Of a stretch of DNA of 64,000 nucleotides, positions 52,567 through 61,556 are shown in pieces. The stretch covers positions 1-64,000 of the forward strand of contig JAAYAW010000077.1 in the NCBI GenBank assembly GCA_012719135.1. The letters are read 5' to 3'. Within the stretch, counting starts at the first letter, position 1, and each line of letters starts with the position of its first letter. Under the pieces are notes generated by a model. That model saw only the letters and a list, made by a program, of their open reading frames with translations. It ran no database searches and was not told the DNA's origin. This DNA is from Chloroflexota bacterium. Lineage in GTDB: Bacteria > Chloroflexota > Anaerolineae > UBA1429. The position numbers and the translations under genes were made by a program.

Positions 52567-53373
52567 TTATCCGGCGAGTTTCTTGAGGAAACCGAACAGG
52601 CCGCGCCGCTGCGCCACGGGCTCCAGCAGAGGCAGAAAAGGAACCTCTTCGCCCAGCATGCGCCTTGCGATGTTGTGGTACGCCTGCGCAGCCAGAGATT
52701 CATCCCCGTGAGCAACTGGAACGCCCAGAGCATTCGCCTCCAGCACTTCCTCAGCTTCTGGCACAATCCCGATGAGATCGATATCAAGCGTCTCCAGCAT
52801 CTCATCCGGGCTGAAAGAACGCTTGCGCCTGACCATGTCGGCGCGCAAGCGATTGATGATCAACGAGCACTTCAGGGGTCTCTTCCCTTCCAGTATTCCC
52901 AGGACTCGGTCTACTCCCCGAACCGAATTGGCCTCTGGCGTTGCTACGAGGAGACACTCGTCAGCCGCCGCCACAGCGTTCCGAAACCCTTCATCGATGC
53001 CCGCCGGCGAATCCACCAGTACGTAATCGCACTCGCCGCGAAGCTGCGTACACACGCGAACCATGTCAGCCGGGCTGACGGCGGATTTCCCGCGGGTTTG
53101 GGCCGCCGGGAGCAGATAGAGCTCGTCCAGCAGGCGATCTCTGATGAGAGCCTGCTGCATACGGCACCTTCCCTCCACGAGATCGACGAGATCGTAGATG
53201 ATGCGGTTCTGGAGCCCCAGCATCATGTCGAGATTCCTCAGGCCGATGTCCGTGTCGATCACAACAACCCGCTTCCCGAGCCGGGCGAGCGCCACCCCGA
53301 TATTGGCCGTCGTCGTGGTCTTCCCAACGCCACCCTTACCAGAGGTCACTGTGATGATGCGCGTATCGGTCAC
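52567..53373 (-). CDS. minD: septum-site determining ATPase MinD
   Basis: The protein has 268 residues from GTG 53373, with GGAGGG just upstream. The deviant Walker A SGKGGVGKTTT (about 11-21), VIDTDIGLRN and VLVDSPAGI are present. The C-terminal amphipathic helix RGLFGFLKKLAG is the membrane-targeting sequence. MinD recruits MinC to the membrane to block Z-ring formation away from midcell. The start lies one base after the minC stop. No minE is found in this operon. Confidence 0.96.
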   Translation of the reverse strand: MTDTRIITVTSGKGGVGKTTTTANIGVALARLGKRVVVIDTDIGLRNLDMMLGLQNRIIYDLVDLVEGRCRMQQALIRDRLLDELYLLPAAQTRGKSAVSPADMVRVCTQLRGECDYVLVDSPAGIDEGFRNAVAAADECLLVATPEANSVRGVDRVLGILEGKRPLKCSLIINRLRADMVRRKRSFSPDEMLETLDIDLIGIVPEAEEVLEANALGVPVAHGDESLAAQAYHNIARRMLGEEVPFLPLLEPVAQRRGLFGFLKKLAG

Positions 53374-53374
53374 C

Positions 53375-54145
53375 CTAGTCCCTCCAGCGGATGGCTGTCC
53401 ACCGCTCGACATAGATGGAGTGATCTCGAACATAGGCTACCTCCGGGTAGCTGTCATCGCGTGCCCCTCCCTCCTCGGGACGGGTGATCAGGTCCGCTAT
53501 GCGCACCTGTAGAGGTGAGAGATCCAGAGCACATACCACAGCAGAAGCATTCCCCAGGCAGCCGGCATGCACCATCCCCCTGAGGCGCCCCCACACAACG
53601 ACATCGCCCCCGGCGATGACCTCTGCACCGGCGTTGACATCTCCGATAACGACCACGGTACCCGAGTGACGAATGGTCTGCCCGGCCCGCACTCTGCGGC
53701 GGACGACGAGCGCTCTCGCTCCAGCTCTGGCGATCCCGTCAGCATCGGCGTGCACACCCTGAGGCTCTTCGGAAGCTTCGAGCCGGCGCTCGCCAAGATC
53801 CGCTGCGGCAGCCGGGGAGATGCCTCCGTCAGAGGAGCCGGCAGGGCGTTCCGCCCCAGCCGTATGCAGCCCCAACTCGGTTGCCGCCGCAACCGTGACG
53901 TCGTCGGACGAACTCACCGTTCGCAACGCCATCTCGTGCTCCGCCAGCAGCGACTGCATGCGCTCGATGTCCTCACGTAACATTGTGCGCCCTCCCACGC
54001 TCAGGGTGACTACCCCTCCCCGGAAGAACGCCCCTTGTCTTTCGAGATACCGCTCGAGCTCAGCAGAGAGACGATCGAGTTCCCCCTCCCCCAAGGCTAT
54101 AGCCACGCCGTCTCGCGTGCCCTTTATCGAGATGGAGTTGTCCAT
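53375..54145 (-). CDS. minC: septum-site determining protein MinC
   Basis: The protein has 256 residues. The N-terminal domain (about 1-80) precedes an Ala/Glu-rich linker and the C-terminal beta-helix (about 145-225) with RSGQTIRHSGTVVVIGDVNAGAEV-type repeats (GDVNAGAEVIAGGDVVVWG). MinC inhibits FtsZ assembly when held by MinD. It is encoded directly before minD and 21 bases after mrdA, so elongation and division control share one transcript. Confidence 0.92.
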   Translation of the reverse strand: MDNSISIKGTRDGVAIALGEGELDRLSAELERYLERQGAFFRGGVVTLSVGGRTMLREDIERMQSLLAEHEMALRTVSSSDDVTVAAATELGLHTAGAERPAGSSDGGISPAAAADLGERRLEASEEPQGVHADADGIARAGARALVVRRRVRAGQTIRHSGTVVVIGDVNAGAEVIAGGDVVVWGRLRGMVHAGCLGNASAVVCALDLSPLQVRIADLITRPEEGGARDDSYPEVAYVRDHSIYVERWTAIRWRD

Positions 54146-54166
54146 GCGTCCCCCCCCGTCTGCTCG

Positions 54167-56077
54167 CTACTGTGAGGCCCCGGCTTCCGGGGCTACCTCC
54201 AGATCAAAGTAGGCGCGCAGAATCTCCTCCGCCACTGGCACGGCGGTCTGAGAGCCCTCGCCCCCTCCATGCAGAAATACGATGAGCGCGATCTCGGGGT
54301 CATCATAGGGAGCAAAGGCCGTAAAGTACGCATGGGTGGGGAGGTATCCCCATTCATCCATGATCACGTTGCCTTCCTCGTCAAGCTCCGTGTACTCCGC
54401 CGTCCCCGTCTTGCCGGCGACTTCGATTTCCGGGATGTGAAGCCGGTACGCCGTTCCGTTCGCCACCGTGCCGCGCATGCCCTGGCGAACGAGCTGTATG
54501 TACTCCGGCGCGATATCCAGCTGCCGGATGACATCGGGTGAGAAGGCTTCTATCACCTTCCCATCGACGTCGACCTCCTGGTAGACCAACTGAGGCCTGT
54601 ACAGCGTGCCCCCGTTGGCGATCGACGCTGTAGCGTTCAACATCTGCAAGGGCGTTACAAGCACATATCCCTGTCCGATGGCTGCGTTGTAAGTGTCGCC
54701 GGTGAACCAGCTCTCGCTGTATGTGAGCCGCTTCCATCGTTCGCTGGGCAGGAGGCCACTGGCCTCGCCGGAGAGCTCGATACCAGTACGCTCGCCGATA
54801 CCGAACATAGCCGCATACTCACCCAAACGGTCTATCCCCAGCCCCACAAAGTCCTCAAAGCCGCCAGTAGCCTTGTAGAAGAAGATGTCGCACGATTGCG
54901 AGAGAGCCGTAACGACGTTGATGCTCCCATGGCCGTACCGACTCCAGCAATAGAAGGGCTGCGCCTGGCTCAGATCCGTTGGAAAGAACTTGTTCGGCAA
55001 TAGCATCGTCCCACGGCACTCGAAGGTGGTATTGGGCGTGATGACGCCTTCTTGTAGCGCACCGCTGGCAGGTATGATCTTGAACACTGAACCGGGAGGG
55101 TACTGGCCGCTCACCGCGTGGTTTATCAGTGGGTGATTCGGGTCATTGCTCAACCTGGCAAGATCCTCATACGAGATCCCGGACGCGAACAGGTTGTTGT
55201 CGAATCCGGGAAGTGAGACCATGGCCAGCACCTCCCCAGTACGAGGATCCATGGCGATTGCGACGCCCACCTCAGAGCCAGCGGCTTGCATGCCCTTCCT
55301 CAGGGCATCCTCAACCTGGCGCTGAAAGGTCGTATCGATCGTCAGATAGATGCTGTGCCCAGGGACGGGGTCCTCAGAGGCGATCACCTGCACCTCACGG
55401 CCGTCCACGTCCACTTCGATGTGTTTCTGCCCCTTGATACCGGCTAGTGCGTCCTCCTGTGTGCGCTCTATCCCTGCCACGCCAATTCGGTCGCCCGGCT
55501 CGTACCCCTTGTCGGCTCGTTCTTCGAGATCGCTTTGGCCAATGCGCCCCATATAGCCGACGATATGCGCCATCAATCCAGAATCCAGATACTCACGCCT
55601 GGCCTCCGCCGCCACCAGGACGCCCGGCAAGGAGAGCCGCTCTTCCTCTATGATAAACGCGGATTGTCGTTCTACATCCTCGGCCACCGTGATGGCCACG
55701 TAGGCGCCCGTCTGTCTGTTGTCGACGACATCAGCGATGCCCGTGCCCTCACCGTTTCGCACGGGCCGTTCGAGTAGCTCAGAGAGTCGAGCGTACACGG
55801 CTTCGCGACTCTCCTCGTCCTCAGGGAGATCTCCGGGGACTATCCGAACGGCGAAACCAGGCACGTTGTGAACCAGTTTCCGGCCCAACCGGTCATAGAT
55901 GAGCCCCCGGGGAGCATCAACGGTCGCCAGCCGGTACCGGTTCTGATCGGCGGCATGCGCATACTCATCCGCCGAAGCGACCTGAAGTTGCCACAGCCTA
56001 CCCACGATCGCCGCCAAGCCAACGATGACAGCGAGATGGAAAAGGCCTGCCCGTATGCGCAGATAGGACTGGCTCAT
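54167..56077 (-). CDS. mrdA: penicillin-binding protein 2, class B transpeptidase
   Basis: The protein has 636 residues from ATG 56077, four bases after the mreD stop. One N-terminal membrane helix (about 12-32) is followed by a dimerisation region and the transpeptidase domain: Ser330-Val-Phe-Lys333 (nucleophile), Ser395-Cys-Asp (the SxN position) and Lys556-Thr-Gly. It cross-links peptidoglycan in the elongasome together with RodA. The SCD form of the second motif is common in Chloroflexota and actinobacterial PBP2 but differs from the textbook SxN. Confidence 0.95.
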   Translation of the reverse strand: MSQSYLRIRAGLFHLAVIVGLAAIVGRLWQLQVASADEYAHAADQNRYRLATVDAPRGLIYDRLGRKLVHNVPGFAVRIVPGDLPEDEESREAVYARLSELLERPVRNGEGTGIADVVDNRQTGAYVAITVAEDVERQSAFIIEEERLSLPGVLVAAEARREYLDSGLMAHIVGYMGRIGQSDLEERADKGYEPGDRIGVAGIERTQEDALAGIKGQKHIEVDVDGREVQVIASEDPVPGHSIYLTIDTTFQRQVEDALRKGMQAAGSEVGVAIAMDPRTGEVLAMVSLPGFDNNLFASGISYEDLARLSNDPNHPLINHAVSGQYPPGSVFKIIPASGALQEGVITPNTTFECRGTMLLPNKFFPTDLSQAQPFYCWSRYGHGSINVVTALSQSCDIFFYKATGGFEDFVGLGIDRLGEYAAMFGIGERTGIELSGEASGLLPSERWKRLTYSESWFTGDTYNAAIGQGYVLVTPLQMLNATASIANGGTLYRPQLVYQEVDVDGKVIEAFSPDVIRQLDIAPEYIQLVRQGMRGTVANGTAYRLHIPEIEVAGKTGTAEYTELDEEGNVIMDEWGYLPTHAYFTAFAPYDDPEIALIVFLHGGGEGSQTAVPVAEEILRAYFDLEVAPEAGASQ

Positions 56078-56081
56078 GGCC

Positions 56082-56552
56082 CTAGATCTCCACCGTTGCC
56101 GGCTCCAGGCGCAAGCACAGAACTCGAACCAGCGCATAGACTATCGGAGTCAGAAGCATGTGAACGAACACCTCCGGCAAGACGATGCGCCCCAGTGCTG
56201 GCCACAAAGGCGCCTGGAAACCAGCTCCTCGCAGCACGGCGACGGACAACACATTGTAGAGGATGGTCGCGCCCGCAACAACCAGGAACTTGAGATACCA
56301 GGCCCCCCTGAAGACGTTGACTCTGCCCAGCGCAGCCAAAGATGACCCCGCGCCGAGCAAAGCGATGGTCATGCCAAAGGGCGCTGCAGAGCTCACGTCC
56401 AGGATGACGCCTCCCACCAGTGCCACAAGCAAACCCTCGCCATGGCCACGCTGCAGAACCCACAGCGCCGTGAACAAGAGCAGCACGTTGGGATGAACCC
56501 CCAGTATCGATGCATTGCTCATGACAGTCGATTGGGCAACAGAGACGAGCAA
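56082..56552 (-). CDS. mreD: rod-shape protein MreD (start uncertain)
   Basis: The product has about 156 residues and five hydrophobic helices, fitting MreD by size, topology and position between mreC and mrdA. With TTG 56552 the protein begins MLVSVAQSTV, but this codon has no ribosome site. The best Shine-Dalgarno, GGGAGG (56589-56594), lies six bases before ATC 56580-56582, which would add ten residues (IGLYVAVPLA) that look like the true MreD N-terminus. The frame is open from the mreC stop with no ATG or GTG. Confidence 0.8.
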   Translation of the reverse strand: MLVSVAQSTVMSNASILGVHPNVLLLFTALWVLQRGHGEGLLVALVGGVILDVSSAAPFGMTIALLGAGSSLAALGRVNVFRGAWYLKFLVVAGATILYNVLSVAVLRGAGFQAPLWPALGRIVLPEVFVHMLLTPIVYALVRVLCLRLEPATVEI

Positions 56553-56615
56553 AGCCAGCGGGACTGCGACATATAGACCGATCGGTGGCCTCCCTTGCAG
56601 CCATGTGGCCAGGGG

Positions 56616-57443
56616 CTAGTCAGCGGGAAACTCGTCCGGCTCATAGTTCAGCAGCACCAGCACGGTCTCAAGCCGGCTGGCATCTACCGCCGGCATCACC
56701 AGCGCTTCCTGGTGAACGTCCATATCGTTCTGCTGAATCTCCACCACCTGCCCAATCACCAGTCTCCTGGGGAAAGAGCCTCCCAGACCCGAGGTCAGAA
56801 CCACATCACCGACGATGACCGTTTCGTTCTGCACGATGTAGCGCATTCGCAGCTCGACGTCCAGCTCACCTTGAACCACTCCCGTCGCCCGCGAACGCTG
56901 TATGTAGGCCGACACGGACGACTTGGTGTCGCTGAGCAGCATAACCTGAGAGGCGCTCTGGCTCACTCGGCTGATGCGCCCCACCAGACCAGCATCGGTG
57001 AGTACCGGCATACCCACGCGAATACCGTCCTCTGCGCCACGATCGATAACAAGATATCGAAGGTAACTGCTGGGGTCACGGCCGATCACCTCAGCCGCGA
57101 TCAACTGATAGTTGGGTACGGCGCTCTTAAAGTCCAGCAGTCGGCGGAGGTCTTCGTTCTCAATGAGAGCCTCGTCCCTCAGGATACACTGGCTCCGCAG
57201 GGCCGATAGCTCCTCGCGCAGATCCTCGTTCTCCTGAGCGAGATGAGCGCTGGAACGCATCGCCCCAAGCACGTGCTCGACGGGTGCGCTGGCGCGGGTA
57301 AAGACCAGCTGAAGAGGGGAGACGAGACCGGTAAGCGTATCGCGGATCGGATTGACGACACCCAGGCCATCCAATACCAGCCAAGCCAGAACAAGGGTGA
57401 GAACGATCGCAATCGCGATCGCGGTACGGTGCCCTGGCTGCAT
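56616..57443 (-). CDS. mreC: rod-shape protein MreC
   Basis: The protein has 275 residues: a membrane helix (about 8-27), a coiled-coil (about 65-105) and the MreC beta-domain pair (EVIGRDPSSYLRYLVIDRG, GMPVLTDAGLVGRI). MreC links MreB to PBP2/RodA outside the membrane. It starts 23 bases after mreB, and its stop is the base before the open mreD frame. Confidence 0.95.
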   Translation of the reverse strand: MQPGHRTAIAIAIVLTLVLAWLVLDGLGVVNPIRDTLTGLVSPLQLVFTRASAPVEHVLGAMRSSAHLAQENEDLREELSALRSQCILRDEALIENEDLRRLLDFKSAVPNYQLIAAEVIGRDPSSYLRYLVIDRGAEDGIRVGMPVLTDAGLVGRISRVSQSASQVMLLSDTKSSVSAYIQRSRATGVVQGELDVELRMRYIVQNETVIVGDVVLTSGLGGSFPRRLVIGQVVEIQQNDMDVHQEALVMPAVDASRLETVLVLLNYEPDEFPAD

Positions 57444-57466
57444 CCGCGACCGCCCTTCTCTGATCT

Positions 57467-58546
57467 CTATGCCTGCGCGCGGCGAGCCTGAGAGATCGTA
57501 TCGCGCTGCGTGCTCGCCAGGACCTTGCTGTAGCGGGCCAGGTCCTCGACGATCGCCCCCGCCCCGCGGACAACACAGGTCACGGGATCATCGGCGCGGT
57601 ACACACGCATGTGGCACTCATCCGACAGCCTCTCCGCGAGCCCCTGCAACTGTGAGCTACCGCCCGCGAGCACAATTCCCTGCTCCATCAGATCAGCCAC
57701 CAGTTCAGGAGGTGTCTCGTCCAGAGTGGCACGCACCGCATCCACGACGATATCCACTGGCCCGGACAGGGCCTCACGGATCTCGATGCTGCTCACCTCC
57801 GTAGCTTCGGGCAAACCTGTGATCAGGTTCCTGCCCCGGATGGTGATCGTCTGCTCCTCCGGCAGCGGATACGCGGAGCCGATGGCGATCTTGGTCCGTT
57901 CAGCCATGCGCTCCCCGATCAACAAGTTGTACTTCTGCCGGGCATACTGGATGATCTCTTCATCCATCTCGTCGCCGGCTACGCGTATCGAACGGCTGAC
58001 GACGATCCCGCCCAATGACACGACGGCCACCTCCGTGGTGCCGCCGCCCATATCCACGACCATGCTGCCGACGGATTCGCTCACCGGCAGTCCGGCTCCG
58101 ATGGCAGCGGCCATCGGCTCTTCAACGAGATACGCCTCGCGAGCCCCGGCACTCAGCGTGGCATCCCTCACGGCCCGCTTCTCCACCTCGGTGCAACCGC
58201 TCGGTATACCCACCACGACGCGCGGGCTCGGGTTGAACCAACGAGCCCGATCATTAACCTTCTGTATAAAGTAGCGGAGCATCCTCTCGGTCACATCAAA
58301 GTCAGAGATCACTCCGTCACGCAACGGCCGGATAGCGACGATATTGCCGGGTGTACGCCCGACCATCTCCTTCGCCTCTGCGCCAAAAGCCAGAGGCCTT
58401 CTGGTGGTCTTGTCGATGGCGACGACGGACGGCTCATTGATGACAATCCCCTGGCCGTGAACCATCACCAACGTTGTGGCAGTTCCCAGGTCGATGCCGA
58501 TATCTCGGGCAAACAGACCCAGCAGCGCGCTGAGAGGCTTGAACAA
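57467..58546 (-). CDS. mreB: actin-like cytoskeletal protein MreB
   Basis: The protein has 359 residues from TTG 58546, seven bases after AAGGAAGG. Phosphate-1 IDLGTATT, the connect motif VVDMGGGTTEV and the adenosine motif VLAGGSSQLQGL are intact. It forms membrane-bound filaments that guide elongation. It is the first gene of the operon and has a promoter with a perfect TATAAT. Confidence 0.96.
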   Translation of the reverse strand: MFKPLSALLGLFARDIGIDLGTATTLVMVHGQGIVINEPSVVAIDKTTRRPLAFGAEAKEMVGRTPGNIVAIRPLRDGVISDFDVTERMLRYFIQKVNDRARWFNPSPRVVVGIPSGCTEVEKRAVRDATLSAGAREAYLVEEPMAAAIGAGLPVSESVGSMVVDMGGGTTEVAVVSLGGIVVSRSIRVAGDEMDEEIIQYARQKYNLLIGERMAERTKIAIGSAYPLPEEQTITIRGRNLITGLPEATEVSSIEIREALSGPVDIVVDAVRATLDETPPELVADLMEQGIVLAGGSSQLQGLAERLSDECHMRVYRADDPVTCVVRGAGAIVEDLARYSKVLASTQRDTISQARRAQA

Positions 58547-58585
58547 TTGCTTACCTTCCTTGTGAGCCGGCCTTTGGTTGGGCGG

Positions 58586-58613
58586 ATTATAGCACAGAAC
58601 AGGGGTCGGCAAA
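58586..58613 (-). promoter_or_regulatory. promoter of the mreB-minCD-rodA operon
   Basis: On the minus strand TATAAT (58586-58591) is perfect; TTTGCC (58608-58613) lies 16 bp upstream as a weak -35. It would drive mreB and, with no terminator seen in between, genes as far as ndk. Confidence 0.65.
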
Positions 58614-58744
58614 ACCCCATTCGCCGGAGCACATGCTACAATGAGACTACGGCGGGTCGAGGCATTCCGTACCGCAACCCTTTGCGGCCGGCCGGTGTCA
58701 CACACAGTATCATCTCGATCATCCGAAGAGAGGAGCCGACGCCG

Positions 58745-59173
58745 ATGTCCCTGGAAGCCGGTTTGATCGTAATCGCTTCGCTGGTACTGCTGGCGATCCT
58801 GCTAGGCTTTATCACCCTGAACCGGTATCTGACCTATAAGGAGCGCGTTGCGCTCGCTCGGCTCGGCTTTACCCCGGAAGACCTGGCCGCCAGCGGGGAG
58901 TCCGGTCGCCCGGGGAGCCGTGGCATACTCTGGGGTGGCGTGATCACGATGATGAGTGGCTTTGCCCTTCTGTTGGGTCTCTCGCCCCTCGGTAGTGGCG
59001 TCTGGCTCATCGCGGGCCTTCTGCCTATGTTCGTGGGACTCGGTATGCTACTGATCTACTTTACCACCTCCAACGCTCAGGCCCGCAGACCCGATGCACG
59101 ATCCGAAGAAGCCTCCGAGGCAGGGCAAAAACCATCGGTTGTACACGATGACCAACCTCCAGCAACTCTATAG
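58745..59173 (+). CDS. small two-helix membrane protein next to an ECF sigma gene (DUF6249-like)
   Basis: The protein has 142 residues. There is one N-terminal membrane helix (about 6-26), a cytoplasmic loop with YKERVALARLGFTPED, two more hydrophobic segments (about 65-85 and 88-107), and a polar tail. Genes of this kind often precede sigma/anti-sigma pairs, and the ECF gene starts six bases after its stop. The resemblance to DUF6249 is tentative. It may sense envelope stress, but nothing in the sequence proves it. Confidence 0.65.
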   Translation: MSLEAGLIVIASLVLLAILLGFITLNRYLTYKERVALARLGFTPEDLAASGESGRPGSRGILWGGVITMMSGFALLLGLSPLGSGVWLIAGLLPMFVGLGMLLIYFTTSNAQARRPDARSEEASEAGQKPSVVHDDQPPATL

Positions 59174-59178
59174 CCCCT

Positions 59179-59775
59179 GTGGTGCGCAGGCTGGCTCTCA
59201 GCAACTCCGACGTGAGTGACCCGATGGCCGCGCTGGTCCAGCAGGCGCAGGGCGGCAACAAGGCTGCGCTGTCGTCACTGATAGGGCAGACCGAACAGCG
59301 CGTGTTCAACCTGGCATACCGCATCCTTCAGAACCGACAGGAAGCCGAGGATCTCTGCCAGGAGATCTTCCTGCGCATGTGGCGAGCGCTCCCCGAGTTC
59401 CGGGGCGAGAGCAAGTTTACCACCTGGCTCCACACCATCGCCACCAACGCCTGTCTGAACCGGCGCCGTAAGCTCAGGCGTGAGCTAACCGCTCAAACCG
59501 AAACCGACGAGGAGCTTGAGCACCTGATTGCGGACAGCAGCACCGAGCCCAGCCGGGAAGGACTGGGCCGCGACGAACGCGAACAGCTCTGGGCCGAGGT
59601 CAATAAGCTTCCAGCCAAGTATGTCCTGGTGCTGACCCTGTTCTACCAACAGCAGCTGTCATATGAGGAGATCGCGAGGATCCTCGATCTCCCACTGGGG
59701 ACGGTCAAGGCCCAGCTCAGCCGGGCCAGGCGTGCTCTGGCCGCAAGCCTGAGCAAGGATGGAGAGACGCTATGA
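59179..59775 (+). CDS. ECF sigma factor
   Basis: The protein has 198 residues from GTG 59179; ATG 59224 is an alternative. Region 2 (about 40-105) has RVFNLAYRILQNRQEAEDLCQEIF and WLHTIATNACLNR; region 4 (about 145-195) has LSYEEIARILDLPLGTVKAQLSRAR. There are no regions 1 or 3, as normal for group-4 sigmas. It directs RNA polymerase to its own set of promoters when released from the anti-sigma factor. Its stop overlaps the next start by ATGA. Confidence 0.93.
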   Translation: MVRRLALSNSDVSDPMAALVQQAQGGNKAALSSLIGQTEQRVFNLAYRILQNRQEAEDLCQEIFLRMWRALPEFRGESKFTTWLHTIATNACLNRRRKLRRELTAQTETDEELEHLIADSSTEPSREGLGRDEREQLWAEVNKLPAKYVLVLTLFYQQQLSYEEIARILDLPLGTVKAQLSRARRALAASLSKDGETL

Positions 59776-60332
59776 GCCACGAGGAGATTCGAGAACTGCT
59801 GGCCGAATTCGCCGTCGAGGGCCATCTCGATCAGGTACACGAAGAGATCCTCAAGCGCCACCTTGCGTGCTGTGCCAAGTGCCGGCTGGAGCTTGCTCAC
59901 TTACGCCGGGTGGAGTATGCGCTTCGTACTTGGCCCCTCGAGCGCGTTGACGCGCCTCTTCACGCCAGGCTCATGGCGATGCTCGCCACAGCCTACAGGG
60001 AATCGCCGCCTGCCATGCCGTCTTGGCCTATATGGGTTCCCCTCGTCACGATCGCGCTGGCGATGGGCCTGGCCCTGCTGCTCGCGCCCGCGATGCCCGC
60101 CCTCTCGTTACCTGATCCCACCACGGAGTTCGCTCAGGCCACGGCCTCAGCTCATGGAAGAGACGCCCTTCTCGCGATCTGGATTGGGGCGGCCGTCGCG
60201 CTGGCTGGCGCTGGCCTTACCACGGCGCTCAGTCAGGCGGTTCAGCCGGGCCATCCAGACCTGCAATCCGTCAGGAGACGCGCTGCGGAGGCGGCAGAAC
60301 ACATCCGCCAGTTCGCCACCCACGGCCGCTGA
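59772..60332 (+). CDS. zinc-finger anti-sigma factor
   Basis: The protein has 186 residues and overlaps the sigma gene by ATGA (59772-59775). A ZAS-type cytoplasmic motif, KRHLACCAKC (His-x3-Cys-x2-Cys), is present at about 28-38. Two membrane helices follow (about 88-108 and 137-155), with a short outer loop between them. It probably holds the ECF sigma at the membrane until an envelope signal. No site-1 protease recognition site can be recognised by eye. Confidence 0.87.
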   Translation: MSHEEIRELLAEFAVEGHLDQVHEEILKRHLACCAKCRLELAHLRRVEYALRTWPLERVDAPLHARLMAMLATAYRESPPAMPSWPIWVPLVTIALAMGLALLLAPAMPALSLPDPTTEFAQATASAHGRDALLAIWIGAAVALAGAGLTTALSQAVQPGHPDLQSVRRRAAEAAEHIRQFATHGR

Positions 60333-60379
60333 CTGTAGCAGGGTTAGCCCCGGTATCCAGAGCCCATGATCTCGGCGAG

Positions 60380-60408
60380 TTGACGCCCGCTTTCTCGCCG
60401 TCTATACT
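60380..60408 (+). promoter_or_regulatory. strong promoter of the chelatase locus with flanking inverted repeat
   Basis: TTGACG (60380-60385) and TATACT (60403-60408) are 17 bp apart. CGGCGAG (60373-60379) and CTCGCCG (60394-60400) form a 7-bp inverted repeat on either side of the -35 box, a possible operator. The start codon at 60450 is 41 bases from the -10 end. No cobalamin riboswitch was recognised in the leader. Confidence 0.65.
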
Positions 60409-60449
60409 GTCTTCTTGGGGTAAACCCGATACGTCAGGGGGCGCCAGCT

Positions 60450-61556
60450 ATGCAGATCTTTCCGTTCTCCGCTATCGTAGGCCAGGAGCGCATGCGCCGG
60501 GCCCTTATCTTGAATGCCATCAGCCCGCAGATTGGCGGCGTTCTGATTCGCGGCGAACGCGGTACGGCCAAGTCGACGGCGGCGCGGGCCTTGGCGGCTT
60601 TGCTCCCTTCGATTCGCATCGTGGCTGATTGCCCGTTCAGCTGTGACCCCGATCGGCCCGAGCAGTTGTGTGACACATGCCGCGAACGTCTGGCCTCCAG
60701 CGACACTTTGCCCGTCGAGGTCAGGCAGACTCGTTTTGTCGATCTTCCTGTGAGTGCCACCGAGGATCGCGTGGTAGGCACTCTGGATCTCGAGCGAGCC
60801 ATCAAGCACGGAGAGCGCCACTTTGAGCCGGGCGTGCTCGCGACGGCAAACCGCGGGCTGCTCTACGTCGACGAAGTAAACCTCCTGGATGATCACGTCG
60901 TGGACTTGCTGCTTGATTCGGCGGCCATGGGCGTGAACGTCGTTGAGAGAGAGGGCATATCTTTCTCACATCCGGCCCGCTTCATCCTCGTCGGCACGAT
61001 GAACCCAGAGGAGGGCGACCTTCGTCCTCAGTTGCTCGATCGCTTCGCTCTCTGCGTCGATATCCACGGCATTCTGGATGCCGATGCTCGCGTGGAGATC
61101 CTGCGGCGCCGCATCGCCTTCGAGCAGGACTATGATGGGTTCGCGGATCTGTGGTATGCGCAGGAATCCGAGCTTTCGACACGCATTCTGCAAGCGCAAG
61201 AACTTCTCCCATCGGTCACACATCAGGATCGCGACCTGTATAGCATCGCGCGGCTGACAGCTGAGATGGATGTCGATGGGCACCGGGCCGATATCGTCAT
61301 CCTCAAGACGGCCCTCGCCCAGGCGGCCTTTGAGGGCCGTGACCGTATTCGCGAGGTAGATATCCTCCTGGCGGCTGAGCTTGCCCTGCCCCACAGGCTT
61401 CGGCGCACGCCATTTGAGGACACCGGGTCCAAGATGGAGAAGCTCGCGCAGCGTCTGGAGCAGGCTCGTCAAGAGGCGACCGAGCAGGATGCCAAGGCAG
61501 ACAAGGCCGAGGGGCAAAAAAAAAAGCCGCTGACTCCTCCAACAGCGAGCAAGTGA
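60450..61556 (+). CDS. ChlI/BchI-like AAA+ chelatase subunit (0-frame product)
   Basis: The protein has 368 residues. Walker A is [10 protein letters not shown] (about 34-43); [13 protein letters not shown] is Walker [18 protein letters not shown] holds the sensor and Arg-finger region. The helical lid ends near 315 and is followed by a basic, Lys-rich tail. Magnesium and cobalt chelatase I subunits form ATPase rings that drive metal insertion into porphyrins or corrinoids. The gene contains an A10 run with A AAA AAG at 61520-61526. The stop (61554-61556) overlaps the VWA gene start. This looks like the N-terminal half of ChlD as well as a free ChlI. Confidence 0.9.
   Translation: MQIFPFSAIVGQERMRRALILNAISPQIGGVLIRGERGTAKSTAARALAALLPSIRIVADCPFSCDPDRPEQLCDTCRERLASSDTLPVEVRQTRFVDLPVSATEDRVVGTLDLERAIKHGERHFEPGVLATANRGLLYVDEVNLLDDHVVDLLLDSAAMGVNVVEREGISFSHPARFILVGTMNPEEGDLRPQLLDRFALCVDIHGILDADARVEILRRRIAFEQDYDGFADLWYAQESELSTRILQAQELLPSVTHQDRDLYSIARLTAEMDVDGHRADIVILKTALAQAAFEGRDRIREVDILLAAELALPHRLRRTPFEDTGSKMEKLAQRLEQARQEATEQDAKADKAEGQKKKPLTPPTASK
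61520..61526 (+). promoter_or_regulatory. candidate -1 programmed frameshift site (A AAA AAG) in an A10 run
   Basis: In the zero frame the codons are CAA AAA AAA AAG, so A AAA AAG is in the X XXY YYZ phase used by E. coli dnaX. GAGGGG (61509-61514) lies five bases upstream as an SD-like stimulator. CGCTG (61528-61532) and CAGCG (61543-61547) can form a 5-bp stem just downstream. After a -1 shift the next codon is GCC 61526 and the frame stays open into the VWA gene, giving 359 + 319 = 678 residues. Confidence 0.75.

Noticed and set aside
56074-56604. ATG 56604 and ATG in TATATGTCG (about 56571) as mreD starts
   Set aside because: Both are out of the MreD frame and lead to Arg/Ser-rich sequence unlike a membrane protein.
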